64,000 nucleotides of DNA from Paenibacillus phytohabitans (GTDB lineage Bacteria > Bacillota > Bacilli > Paenibacillales > Paenibacillaceae), in NCBI RefSeq assembly GCF_013141775.1, contig NZ_WHOB01000059.1, positions 422,530-486,529 of the forward strand, in the 5' to 3' direction. Under the pieces are notes generated by a model. That model did not search any database, was not told the DNA's origin, and saw nothing but the letters and a program-made list of their open reading frames with translations. Positions 47,230-55,355 of this stretch are shown piece after piece. Each line of letters opens with the position of its first letter. Position 1 is the first letter of the stretch. A program made the translations under genes and the position numbers.

Positions 47230-47805
47230 TTGAATAACATTTGGGGCCAGTCCGAGTACATAATCCGCAAAAAGGTATTCTCCGTCATGGGGGCGAAGCT
47301 GCATATTTACAACAGTTCTGAAGAGCTGGTGCTTTTTTCGCAAATGAAAGCGTTCAAATTGAAAGAGGATATTGCCCTGTACACGGACGAGAGCATGGAG
47401 AGAGAACTGCTGCGCATTAAAGCCCGCAAAATGATAGATCTCAGCGCCACCTATGATGTCTATGATTCGGAGACCGGGGAATCTCTGGGCGCACTCCGCC
47501 GCAAAGGCCTGAAGTCGATCTTCAAAGATGAATGGGTAATTCTGGACACCGGCGATAACGAGATCGGATTCATTAAAGAGGACAGTGTGTTCATGGCGCT
47601 GCTGCGGCGTGTCATTACTCTAATTCCGCAAAAATATAATGTGGAGATCGGCGATATGGTCATCCCGGCCTTCCGGCAGAACTTCAACCCTTTTGTCACC
47701 AAAATCATCGCCGACTTCTCCGAGGACCGCAAAGGTGTGCTCGACAGACGTATTGGCGTAGCTGCCGCGATTCTGCTCTGTGCCATTGAAGGCAAACAGG
47801 ATTAG
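47230..47805 (+). CDS. LURP-one-related/scramblase-like family protein
   Basis: A 191-residue protein with the repeated beta-strand pattern of the LURP-one/DUF567 (tubby/scramblase-like) fold: YIIRKKVFSVMGAKLHIYN, ELLRIKARKMIDLSATYDVYD, LGALRRKGLKSIFKDEWVIL, KYNVEIGDM, and a hydrophobic end IGVAAAILLCAI. Function is unknown; relatives bind lipids or act at membranes. The TTG start at 47230 has AGGAGG 8 nt upstream. It converges on yheA, with a shared terminator. Confidence 0.75.
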   Translation: MNNIWGQSEYIIRKKVFSVMGAKLHIYNSSEELVLFSQMKAFKLKEDIALYTDESMERELLRIKARKMIDLSATYDVYDSETGESLGALRRKGLKSIFKDEWVILDTGDNEIGFIKEDSVFMALLRRVITLIPQKYNVEIGDMVIPAFRQNFNPFVTKIIADFSEDRKGVLDRRIGVAAAILLCAIEGKQD

Positions 47806-47824
47806 AAATAACCGGCTTAGCATC

Positions 47825-47871
47825 AAAAAGAGGGTGATTCCGGAGCCAAATGGCCCTGAAATCACCCTCTT
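47825..47871. terminator. Bidirectional terminator between LURP-like gene and yheA
   Basis: AAGAGGGTGATT and AATCACCCTCTT are exact inverses around a 20-nt loop. On the minus strand the stem ends in TTTTTGATG, so it is best placed to end yheA; it can also act on the rightward transcript. Confidence 0.85.
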
Positions 47872-47904
47872 GCTGTTATCAGGAGAAATCCCCTTCTATC
47901 GCGC

Positions 47905-48249
47905 TTATTGTTGTCCGCCGTACATTTGGGACAGGCTGTCGGTGATGATTTTGTTCACATCCTCGATGACCACGCTAAGGCGGCGCTCTGCGTCGAACAG
48001 GCGGCGGATGCCGAGATTCAGGTTAAGCACCTCGAACAGCTTCTCCATCTTCTCCATCTCCTCCTGTGGAGGCATCTCTCCGCTCATCATCCGCTGCTGC
48101 AGCTCGATCTGGCTCTGACGGAAGTTGTCGAGCATCAGCTTGCTCTCCGGATCTGCTTCGATCACTTTCATTGCGCTGGTAATATCCGATACCTCGGTGC
48201 TGTCTTTGATGGCTCTCGCCAGTTCATGTGCCTTGTCAATTACGTTCAT
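47905..48249 (-). CDS. yheA: YheA/YlbF-family protein
   Basis: A 114-residue all-helical protein of the YlbF/YheA family. The conserved stretch (ELARAIKDSTE, DNFRQSQIELQQRMMSGEMP, AERRLSVVIEDVNKIITD) is close to YheA. In B. subtilis yheA lies beside the coat-associated ATP-grasp genes yheC and yheD, as here, which supports YheA over YlbF or YmcA. The ATG at 48249 (MNVIDKAHE) has AGGAGG 7 nt upstream. A leader repeat ends 25 nt before the start codon. It diverges from the ATP-grasp cluster. YlbF and YmcA form an RNase Y specificity complex; whether YheA acts like them is unknown. Confidence 0.85.
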   Translation of the reverse strand: MNVIDKAHELARAIKDSTEVSDITSAMKVIEADPESKLMLDNFRQSQIELQQRMMSGEMPPQEEMEKMEKLFEVLNLNLGIRRLFDAERRLSVVIEDVNKIITDSLSQMYGGQQ

Positions 48250-48274
48250 TAGAAATCCTCCTGAATGTTTAGTT

Positions 48275-48330
48275 AGCATAGGCTCCCTGAGTTTCTTCGC
48301 TAAACTCGCTTCGAAAGCATACGCTTAAGT
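48275..48330 (-). repeat. Leader repeat (AGCATAGGCTTCC family) before yheA
   Basis: AGCATAGGCTCCCTGAGTTT, then CTTCGCTAAACTCGCTTCGA and AAGCATACGC, matches the two copies before mdh. On the transcript it ends CTATGCTA exactly 25 nt before the start codon, as at mdh, and the following bases including AGGAGG can be aligned without gaps. Confidence 0.8.
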
Positions 48331-48592
48331 TTTGTGTTTCCGCCCAAATTTCGCGGTCACGTTATTTCCTCTCCGGCGGCCAGACTTCAGTCTGTGCGCC
48401 TGCACCTGTAGCCTGCACCTGTACTCCACCCGCTGAATGGTTTCACCGCCGCCGGACATTTAATCCGCCCGGCACGGCTTTTTAAAGAATAGGTCAATCA
48501 CCAAGGGTCAGATGTCTCCATATGATGAATGATATGTAACCCTTAAGATTCATATTGCCGGCATCATGCTGCCTACCGGAAGGAGATCCACG

Positions 48593-49957
48593 ATGTCCCA
48601 ACTCAAGATCCCGGTCCAAACGGTCCACTCGGGCATCCTGCAGGAAAACGCTGTAATGCTAGGCGAAAAATCCATGAAGAGGCTCAAAATACCGGCGCAC
48701 GGAACAATCCAGCTTACCTTCGGCTCTTTCCGGCAGGAGGTTACCGTTATTCCGGTTCCCAAATCCGACAGCCTGCGCGTAAGTGAAGGGCTGGCGCGGC
48801 GGCTGGGCTTAAGGCAGCGCCTCACGCTTAACGCTTCCTATAGTTCAGGCAGCCGCAATCTGCGGCTGGGGCCGCTGATTGGAGTTCTGGTGAGCCGGGA
48901 CCATCCCGAGCATCCCGACAGAGTGTTCGGCCAGATCACGATGTTCTGCCGGGAACTGACCAATGCCTGCCATGCACAGGGCGCCTATGTATATTTCTTT
49001 ACCCCGGAAGCGCTGGAAACGCGCAGTACTACCATCCAGGGCTGGGTATACGATGAGGGCTGGCGGAAGCTGAGTCTTCCTGTGGCCGATGTGATCAACA
49101 ATCGGCTGACGACGCGAAAGGTAGAGAATAAACCTAGCGTACAGCATTTTTTGGCGGATGTAAAATCCCGCTACGGAACTCATTTTTTCAATGAAAAGTT
49201 CCTTGACAAGACAGAGGTATTCGAAGCGCTGGCGCAAGATCCCGCCCTGCAGCGGTATTTGCCGGAGTCGCATGCCCTGAACGGCTTCGCCATATTGAAG
49301 AAAATGTGCAGCAATTATCCCAGTGTGTTCCTGAAACCTGTACGCGGCAGCCTTGGCAAAGGCATTCTGCGCATCTCCAAGGAAGACGGCGGCTACCGGC
49401 TGCTGTCAACAACACCGCTGGGTACACGCAAGCAGAGCTATCCCAGTCTGACTAAGCTTTTTGGGTCCATTGCCCCGAAGATGAAAACGACCCGCTACCA
49501 GATTCAGCAGGGATTGCCCCTGATGGAGCTTGGACGGCGGCCAGTGGACTTCCGGGCACTCGTACAGAAGAACGGCACCGGCAAATGGGGCGTCACCTCC
49601 ATTGTGGCCCGGACTGCCGGAAGTAATCACTTTGTCTCTAATCTCGCCCGGGGCGGGACGCTCAGTACGGTCCGGGAAGCCATCGGCAAAAGCAATCTCC
49701 CGCCCGGGGCGAAGGAAAGCTCCCAGGTTCAGCTTCCCCGGGCAGCACTGGCAATCGCCAGAGGCGTAGAAACGTATATCCCTGCGCATTTCGGGGAGCT
49801 GGGCATCGACCTTGCGCTGGACCAGTCCGGCAGAATCTGGCTGCTGGAGGTCAACTCCAAGCCCTCCAAGAATGACAACACGCCGCTGAACGACCAGAAG
49901 ATCAGACCCTCCGTCAAACAAATGATTCTATACTGCCGCTATCTGGCCGGGTTATAA
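48593..49957 (+). CDS. YheC/YheD-type ATP-grasp protein 1 (long form)
   Basis: A 454-residue coat-associated ATP-grasp protein. An N-terminal domain of about 97 residues (MSQLKIPVQTVHSG to LRLGPLIGVL) precedes the grasp fold. The family core is seen: VADVINNRL, FFNEKFLDK, FLKPVRGSLGKGILRI with nucleotide-binding Lys near 248, RALVQKNGTGKWGVTSIVAR, and the metal ligands in LLEVNSKPSK near 417. Such enzymes form acyl-phosphate intermediates and make amide bonds; the substrate here is unknown. AAGGAG lies 7 nt before the ATG. It is the first of a run of six genes and is divergent from yheA. A sporulation-specific promoter is likely but not identified. Confidence 0.88.
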   Translation: MSQLKIPVQTVHSGILQENAVMLGEKSMKRLKIPAHGTIQLTFGSFRQEVTVIPVPKSDSLRVSEGLARRLGLRQRLTLNASYSSGSRNLRLGPLIGVLVSRDHPEHPDRVFGQITMFCRELTNACHAQGAYVYFFTPEALETRSTTIQGWVYDEGWRKLSLPVADVINNRLTTRKVENKPSVQHFLADVKSRYGTHFFNEKFLDKTEVFEALAQDPALQRYLPESHALNGFAILKKMCSNYPSVFLKPVRGSLGKGILRISKEDGGYRLLSTTPLGTRKQSYPSLTKLFGSIAPKMKTTRYQIQQGLPLMELGRRPVDFRALVQKNGTGKWGVTSIVARTAGSNHFVSNLARGGTLSTVREAIGKSNLPPGAKESSQVQLPRAALAIARGVETYIPAHFGELGIDLALDQSGRIWLLEVNSKPSKNDNTPLNDQKIRPSVKQMILYCRYLAGL

Positions 49958-49967
49958 GGAGGACATC

Positions 49968-51152
49968 ATGACAGAAACAGCAATGGGGTTCCTTGGCATA
50001 ATGACAGACCGCCGCCACGGGAATCCTCCCATCGCAGAGCCGGAGTTCTGCAGTCATCTATGCCGGGCGGCCCCGCTGTATGATCTGAAGGTCCTTGTTT
50101 TTCATCCGGAGGGTGTTGCGAAGGATGGCGCTTCAGTCAGCGGATATCTCTGGCAAAGCGGACAATGGGTGCCTGCCCAGGCGCCTCCGCCAGACATCCT
50201 GTATAACCGCTGCTTCTACCGGACTCCGGAGGAGAAGCAATCTGCAGCTGCCGCCTTGGCTGTATTATCCCGGTCGCTTCCCTGGTCACGCGGACTGCCG
50301 GATAAATGGGGGGTATACGAGATTCTGCGGCGCAGCCGCGCAGCCGCTGCCCTGCTGCCTGAAACGCTGGTCTACAGCGGACGGAAGGCGCTCGGCAACC
50401 TGCTGGCCGAAAGGGAATACGGTGTGTTCCTGAAACCCAAAACCGGCTCCCACGGCAAACGCACCCTGCATGCAGTACTCCTAGGCAAACGCGAAGGCGG
50501 CGGAGTGAGTGTGCGGGGAAGAGACCGGATGAATGAACCTTTTCAATATGTTTTCGGTACGCTGGACGAAGGTCTGAACTGGATTCACCGTTTCATCGGC
50601 CAGCACCGCTATATCATACAGCCTTATCTGCATCTCACCGGCAGCGGGGGACAGCCGTTCGATGTGCGTGTGCTAATGCAAAAGAACGGCACCGGCGCAT
50701 GGACCCTGACCGGCATGGCCGTTCGTCTGGGCAGCCGGGGATCTCTTACCTCGAATCTGCACGGCGGGGGAACCGCGGTTCCCGCTTTGCCCTTCCTGCT
50801 AGCCGAATACGGCGCAGCAGGCCGGGACCTGTATCAGGAGCTGATCTCAGCCGCCGCGCTCCTGCCTCCCTTGCTGGAAGAATCCTGCGGGAGACTGGGA
50901 GAGCTCGGTCTAGACTTCGGCATCGATGCCGGAGGAAGACTGTATCTGCTTGAAGCTAATTCCAAACCAGGGCGCACGGTGTTCCGGCTGACGGGCGACC
51001 GCCGGGCTGCTAGGCTCGCCGCTGAGAATCCGCTGCGCTATGCGCGTCATCTCATCTGCTGCTTGCACCCTGGCAGCAAACCACAAGCTGCTTCAAAGGC
51101 AGTTCCGTTCAACGGGAGAATGATATCAATGGTTCCTAAGGAGGATTCATAA
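49968..51152 (+). CDS. YheC/YheD-type ATP-grasp protein 2 (short form)
   Basis: A 394-residue ATP-grasp protein that lacks the N-terminal extra domain and begins at MGFLGIMTDRRHGN. Core motifs are PDILYNRCFYR, FLKPKTGSHGKRTLH (near 154), DVRVLMQKNGTGAWTLTGM, SLTSNLHGGG, and ELGLDFGIDAGGRLYLLEANSKPGR (near 327). The glycine-rich loop reads GSHGKR instead of GS(L)GKG, so nucleotide handling may differ. AGGAGG lies 4-5 nt before the ATG, 10 bp after gene 1. The next gene starts directly after its stop codon. Confidence 0.87.
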   Translation: MTETAMGFLGIMTDRRHGNPPIAEPEFCSHLCRAAPLYDLKVLVFHPEGVAKDGASVSGYLWQSGQWVPAQAPPPDILYNRCFYRTPEEKQSAAAALAVLSRSLPWSRGLPDKWGVYEILRRSRAAAALLPETLVYSGRKALGNLLAEREYGVFLKPKTGSHGKRTLHAVLLGKREGGGVSVRGRDRMNEPFQYVFGTLDEGLNWIHRFIGQHRYIIQPYLHLTGSGGQPFDVRVLMQKNGTGAWTLTGMAVRLGSRGSLTSNLHGGGTAVPALPFLLAEYGAAGRDLYQELISAAALLPPLLEESCGRLGELGLDFGIDAGGRLYLLEANSKPGRTVFRLTGDRRAARLAAENPLRYARHLICCLHPGSKPQAASKAVPFNGRMISMVPKEDS

Positions 51153-52526
51153 ATGGGTCTCACTTTTTGCAATGTGCATTTCACCAAGCAGCCCCAACGA
51201 GTGGTCTATGTCTCGGGTGAACTGATGAAAAGCCTGAAATTATCCGGCAAGAAAAACATCCGCCTGCGCCTTGGGAAGGATGCCATACCGGCGATGATCA
51301 AGCCGATCAAACGCGCCGGCAAGCATCTCTTCCTGGCCTCGGGAGTGAAGAGCGCAATCAAGATTCCGAAATCAGGCGGCATTTATTTGCGCAACCTGCA
51401 GAATGATGAGGTCCAGCTCGGACCGCTGGTCGGCGTACTCTCCGACGGGCCCGCCTCCGCGGCACAGCCTTTCGGCTCCCGTACCGGCTTCATCAAGCAG
51501 CTGCTGCGCGAAGGCAGCAACAAATGCTATATCTTCGCCTTCATGCCGCGTGACATCGACTGGCAGCAGGAGCAGGTCAACGGCTATTTCCTGAGTGCAA
51601 GCGGCAAATTCGAGCGTAAAATAGTGCCGCTTCCGGATGTCGTCTACAACCGTCTGCCCAGCCGCAGAGCAGAGACTTCCCCATACATCAACCAGCTGCG
51701 CGAGCGTTTCGGACGCAAGAAGATTCCTTATTTCAACTGGAGCTTCTTCAATAAATCGGATGTATACCGTCTGCTGGAGAATGACGGTGCCGCCAACCGC
51801 TTCGTGCCTGAAACACACAGCAACCCCAGCACAGAACAGATGCGTGATATGCTGGACCGCCACCACTTTGTCTATTACAAACCTTCCGCAGGCAGTCTTG
51901 GACACGGCATCTACCGCCTGACTTACCTGCCGAAGAAGGGGTACTTCGCCCGTTACCGTAAGAGCGGCAAGAATGTGCTGCTGCGCTTCACCAGCTTCGA
52001 CAGCCTGATGCGCATGCTGCGCGGCCGTCACGGACAGAGCCTGCAGAACTATGTGGTTCAGCAGGGTATCCGGCTGATTGAGATTGACGGCTGCCCGATT
52101 GATTTCCGCTTCCATATGCATAAGAACGGCAGCAACCAATGGGTAGTTGTCGGCATCGGGGCCAAGAAAGCCGGCCGGGGCAGTGTCACCACCCACCTGA
52201 AGAACGGCGGCGCCCTGCTTACACCGCAGCAGGCACTGGGGCGTGTCTTCGGCGCAAGATCGGATGAAGTGCTGCAGCGCGCCAAAACAACAGCCGTCAA
52301 GCTGGCTGAATCCCTGGAAATCCAGCACCGGCATCTGCTCGGTGAGATTGGATTTGATCTCGGGATTGACCAGGATGAGGATATCTGGATGTTCGAGGCC
52401 AATGCCAAACCGGGACGCTCTATCTTCCGCCACCCCTCCCTGCGCGCTGAGGGCAAAGCTTCCATTGAGCACATCCTGGAGCATTGTCTGTATCTCAGCA
52501 AATTCCGCAGGAGGGATGACTTGTGA
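51153..52526 (+). CDS. YheC/YheD-type ATP-grasp protein 3 (long form)
   Basis: A 457-residue long-form paralogue. The N-terminal domain (about 1-95; YVSGELMKSLKLSGKKNIRL, ending VQLGPLVGVL) is the same type as in protein 1. The core follows: PDVVYNRLPSRRAE, FFNKSDVYRLL, YYKPSAGSLGHGIYRL (near 241), DFRFHMHKNGSNQWVVVGI, and EIGFDLGIDQDEDIWMFEANAKPGRS (near 412). One alteration stands out: FHMHKNG replaces the LVQKNG-type strand of the others. AAGGAGG precedes the ATG, which starts at the base after the stop of protein 2. Confidence 0.87.
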   Translation: MGLTFCNVHFTKQPQRVVYVSGELMKSLKLSGKKNIRLRLGKDAIPAMIKPIKRAGKHLFLASGVKSAIKIPKSGGIYLRNLQNDEVQLGPLVGVLSDGPASAAQPFGSRTGFIKQLLREGSNKCYIFAFMPRDIDWQQEQVNGYFLSASGKFERKIVPLPDVVYNRLPSRRAETSPYINQLRERFGRKKIPYFNWSFFNKSDVYRLLENDGAANRFVPETHSNPSTEQMRDMLDRHHFVYYKPSAGSLGHGIYRLTYLPKKGYFARYRKSGKNVLLRFTSFDSLMRMLRGRHGQSLQNYVVQQGIRLIEIDGCPIDFRFHMHKNGSNQWVVVGIGAKKAGRGSVTTHLKNGGALLTPQQALGRVFGARSDEVLQRAKTTAVKLAESLEIQHRHLLGEIGFDLGIDQDEDIWMFEANAKPGRSIFRHPSLRAEGKASIEHILEHCLYLSKFRRRDDL

Positions 52527-53638
52527 ACAGCCGTATCCCAGACCCCGGCAAGCCTGTTATCGCCATCCTGACGACCAGTGACCGGCTGAAGCAGTTTCGC
52601 GGCAACCGCAATAACTTCCGCGATATTATCCGCACCGGCAAAGAAATGGGTTATCTGGTATATGTTGTTACCGTCCGCGATCTGAAGCTGGAGGAGCGAA
52701 TGGTGAACGGCTTCGTCCCCTCTGCCAGCGGCAAGCTCTGGTACTCCATTCCTGTCCCGCTGCCGCAGGTGATTTATAACCGGATTCCGAACCGCGTTGA
52801 AGAGGAGAAAGCACCGGTCGCCCGTAAAATAGCGGAGTGTCTGGAGCATCCTGAGATCCAGCTGTACAATCCGAGCTTTTTCAATAAATGGAATCTCTTC
52901 GAGTGGCTCAAGGAATCCAAAGCAACCTCAAAGCATGTGCCCAAGACCCGCCGCCTGCGCAGTGCAGCTACCCTGACGGCCATGCTGAAGAATCACGACA
53001 GTCTCTACCTCAAACCGGAGAACGGCAAAGCCGGCAAAGGGATTATGCGGCTGAGATACCGGATAGATGCTATGCTGCCTTACCGGCTGCAGATCCAGAG
53101 CGGCAAGAAGAACACAACCTACAAAGCCGCGTCCATCGAACGCCTGTGGGCCAGAATCGTCAGGGAAAAAGGGGTATCCCGCTATATCGTGCAGCAGGCC
53201 ATTGTGCTTGCTGCGCACCACGGGCGTCCCTTCGATCTGCGCGTGCTGCTGCAGAAGAACGGCCGGGGCGCCTGGGCGGTCACCGGCATTGGCGCACGGC
53301 TGGCCGGAGCCCGCAGCATCACTACCCATGTGCCGCGCGGCGGCAGCATTGAAGAGCCCTCCAGCATGCTGGAGGGAACCTTCGGAGCAGAGCAGGCGGC
53401 GGCCATCCTGAAGAATGTCCCCACTACGGCGCTGCTGATTGCCCGGCAGATTGAGCGGGCTTCGGCCACCATGCTGGGCGAGATGTCAATGGACCTCGGC
53501 GTCGATGAAGAAGGCGGGCTGTGGTTCTTCGAGGCCAATTCCCGGCCGATGAAATTCGATGAGCCGGCGATCCGCAAGCTGTCGCTGGAACGCATTTTTC
53601 ATTATGGCCAGCATCTGTCCCGCCAGACCAAGCCTTAA
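52523..53638 (+). CDS. YheC/YheD-type ATP-grasp protein 4 (short form)
   Basis: A 371-residue short-form paralogue that begins at the grasp domain (KPVIAILTTSDRLKQFRG). Core motifs: PQVIYNRIPNRVEEEKA, FFNKWNLFEWL, YLKPENGKAGKGIMRL (near 161), DLRVLLQKNGRGAWAVTGIGAR, and MSMDLGVDEEGGLWFFEANSRPMKF (near 335). The start is GTG, overlapping the stop of protein 3 (GTGA), with AGGAGG upstream, which points to coupled translation. A 25-bp gap separates it from the GNAT gene. Confidence 0.87.
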   Translation: MNSRIPDPGKPVIAILTTSDRLKQFRGNRNNFRDIIRTGKEMGYLVYVVTVRDLKLEERMVNGFVPSASGKLWYSIPVPLPQVIYNRIPNRVEEEKAPVARKIAECLEHPEIQLYNPSFFNKWNLFEWLKESKATSKHVPKTRRLRSAATLTAMLKNHDSLYLKPENGKAGKGIMRLRYRIDAMLPYRLQIQSGKKNTTYKAASIERLWARIVREKGVSRYIVQQAIVLAAHHGRPFDLRVLLQKNGRGAWAVTGIGARLAGARSITTHVPRGGSIEEPSSMLEGTFGAEQAAAILKNVPTTALLIARQIERASATMLGEMSMDLGVDEEGGLWFFEANSRPMKFDEPAIRKLSLERIFHYGQHLSRQTKP

Positions 53639-53663
53639 TTAAACCCGTAAAGGAAGTGACACC

Positions 53664-54182
53664 ATGCAGATATCCTCACTCTACGACAGCAACCCGGTGC
53701 AGTGGAATTCCAGACTATCCGGACTGCTTGAGTTCCTGAGGGAGTATGGGGAGCAGCGGATTACGCTTCGCGGCTGCAGGCAGCTGGCCCGGCTGACGCC
53801 GGAGCAGCTTGCCTTGCCGGGAGTTTCGCTGCTCGTTGCCACTGTACGGGGTCAGAACGGCCGTCAGCTCGCAGGTGTCAGCTTCGTCTCCGGCTACGGC
53901 AAGGAGGCCTGTGTAGTAGCCGTTCATCCCCTGTACCGCAAAAGGCATACCGGCACAGCCCTGCTTACCGCGCAGCTGGAACGTCTTGGGCAGCTGGAAT
54001 GCCATGTGGCCTGCGATAACCCGGCCAGCCTGAAAATGTGCTTCAACAGCGGGCTTGCCGCCGTAGACCTGGTTACCGGCCCTACGGGCAAACCCACGCT
54101 GCTGCTGCGGTCTCCCCGGACTGCAGCCGGACCTACTATTCTCCCACAAGAAGGTGAACTCCTGTGCCAGAGCCCGTCTTAG
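53664..54182 (+). CDS. GNAT-family acetyltransferase embedded in the ATP-grasp run
   Basis: A 172-residue GNAT-fold protein. The acetyl-CoA binding motif is VVAVHPLYRKRHTGTALL, followed by the strand-helix end HVACDNPASLKMCFNSG, typical of N-acetyltransferases. The substrate is unknown. Its place between ATP-grasp proteins 4 and 5 suggests that the acyl transfer acts on the same target as the ligases or on their product. AAAGGAAG precedes the ATG. The 3' end overlaps the GTG of protein 5 by 19 nt. Confidence 0.85.
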   Translation: MQISSLYDSNPVQWNSRLSGLLEFLREYGEQRITLRGCRQLARLTPEQLALPGVSLLVATVRGQNGRQLAGVSFVSGYGKEACVVAVHPLYRKRHTGTALLTAQLERLGQLECHVACDNPASLKMCFNSGLAAVDLVTGPTGKPTLLLRSPRTAAGPTILPQEGELLCQSPS

Positions 54183-55294
54183 GCATCCTCACGCTATATC
54201 TGAATGACGCCAAACAGCTGGAGGAGAAGAGCGTGTACCGGAGGATGATTATTGAAGGCAGCCGGATTGGCCTGGATGTCTTTGTGTTTACCCCCGCAGA
54301 TGTGCATGTAAGCAAGGAACAGATCCATGCGCTTGTCTATGATGTTAAAAGCGGAATATGGTCGCGCAGGTGGCGCTCCTTCCCCAATATGATCTATGAC
54401 CGCTGCCGGATTCAGCGCAGCCAGCGGTTCCAGCAGCTGCTGCGCTTCCGCGCGCGGTATGACCACCTGACCTTCCTGAACCGCCCGCTGCGTAATAAGT
54501 GGACGGTTCACCAGACCTTTTCACAGAAAAGCCGTTTCCGGCAGCATATGCCGGAGACTCTTCTATATCAGTCTTCCGCCGATCTCCACCGGATGCTGAA
54601 GTTCAGTCCGGTCGTCTACGTCAAGCCGGTTAACGGCACCGGCGGACGCGGCATCCTGCGGATAGAACGGCAGCGGGAAGGCAAGCACCTCTACGATATC
54701 CAGGGACGCCGACAGAGCCGACAGATCATCGCGCCCCGCAAGGTGTCGCTGAACCGACTGGAGTCGATTGTGCGCCAGTGGTGCCTCGGCGGACGGTTCC
54801 TCGTCCAGCAGGGCATTCCGCTGCGTCTGCCCAGCGGACGGTTCCATGACTACCGGATGCTCGTGCAGAAGAACGGCCAGGGCGTCTGGGAATTCACCGG
54901 CATGGCCGGCCGGGTAGGCGCTGCCCGCAGCGTCACCTCGAACCTTCATGGCGGCGGACATGCGATGCGGGCCGAGGCTCTGCTGAAGCAGTGGCTCGGC
55001 AGCGAAGAGCGGGCCGACAAGGCCATGCGGAACGCAGAGAAGCTGGGGCTCGAAGCTGCCGCTTATCTCGAAGACAGCTTCGGCGCGCTCTGCGAGCTGG
55101 CGCTCGACCTCGCGATCGACCGCGAGGGCAAGATCTACGTGCTGGAGGTCAACCCCAAGCCGGCCCGCGAGGTCTTCGCCCGCTCCGGCGACAATAGCAC
55201 TTACCGCAAAGCGCTGGTGCGTCCGCTGGAGTATGCGATGTGGGTGTATAAGAACAAGAACACGCCGAGTTCGGCGAAGACGGTTGAGGAATGA
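54164..55294 (+). CDS. YheC/YheD-type ATP-grasp protein 5 (short form)
   Basis: A 376-residue short-form paralogue (PEPVLGILTLYLNDAKQL onward). Core motifs: PNMIYDRCRIQRSQ, LNRPLRNKWTVHQ, YVKPVNGTGGRGILRI (near 152), DYRMLVQKNGQGVWEFTGM, SVTSNLHGGG, and CELALDLAIDREGKIYVLEVNPKPAR (near 325). The GTG start lies within the last codons of the GNAT gene, with AAGGTG upstream, so translation is coupled. It is the last gene of the run; a terminator follows at 55311. The low-G+C toxin-antitoxin pair beyond it looks foreign to the operon. Confidence 0.87.
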   Translation: MPEPVLGILTLYLNDAKQLEEKSVYRRMIIEGSRIGLDVFVFTPADVHVSKEQIHALVYDVKSGIWSRRWRSFPNMIYDRCRIQRSQRFQQLLRFRARYDHLTFLNRPLRNKWTVHQTFSQKSRFRQHMPETLLYQSSADLHRMLKFSPVVYVKPVNGTGGRGILRIERQREGKHLYDIQGRRQSRQIIAPRKVSLNRLESIVRQWCLGGRFLVQQGIPLRLPSGRFHDYRMLVQKNGQGVWEFTGMAGRVGAARSVTSNLHGGGHAMRAEALLKQWLGSEERADKAMRNAEKLGLEAAAYLEDSFGALCELALDLAIDREGKIYVLEVNPKPAREVFARSGDNSTYRKALVRPLEYAMWVYKNKNTPSSAKTVEE

Positions 55295-55310
55295 AGAACA
55301 TATTTAACTG

Positions 55311-55348
55311 TAAAAAAGCGCCCTCCAGGAATCTGAAGGGCGCTTCTT
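55311..55348. terminator. Bidirectional terminator after the ATP-grasp run and PIN gene
   Basis: AAGCGCCCT and AGGGCGCTT are exact inverses around a 12-nt loop. Six A precede the stem on the plus strand, giving a T-run for leftward transcripts. It lies between the converging ATP-grasp and PIN genes. Confidence 0.85.
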
Positions 55349-55355
55349 GCGTTAT

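Noticed and set aside
48331..48592. Sigma-E or sigma-K promoter for the ATP-grasp run
   Set aside because: CATA-type hexamers are present, but no pair with correct spacing is convincing by eye.
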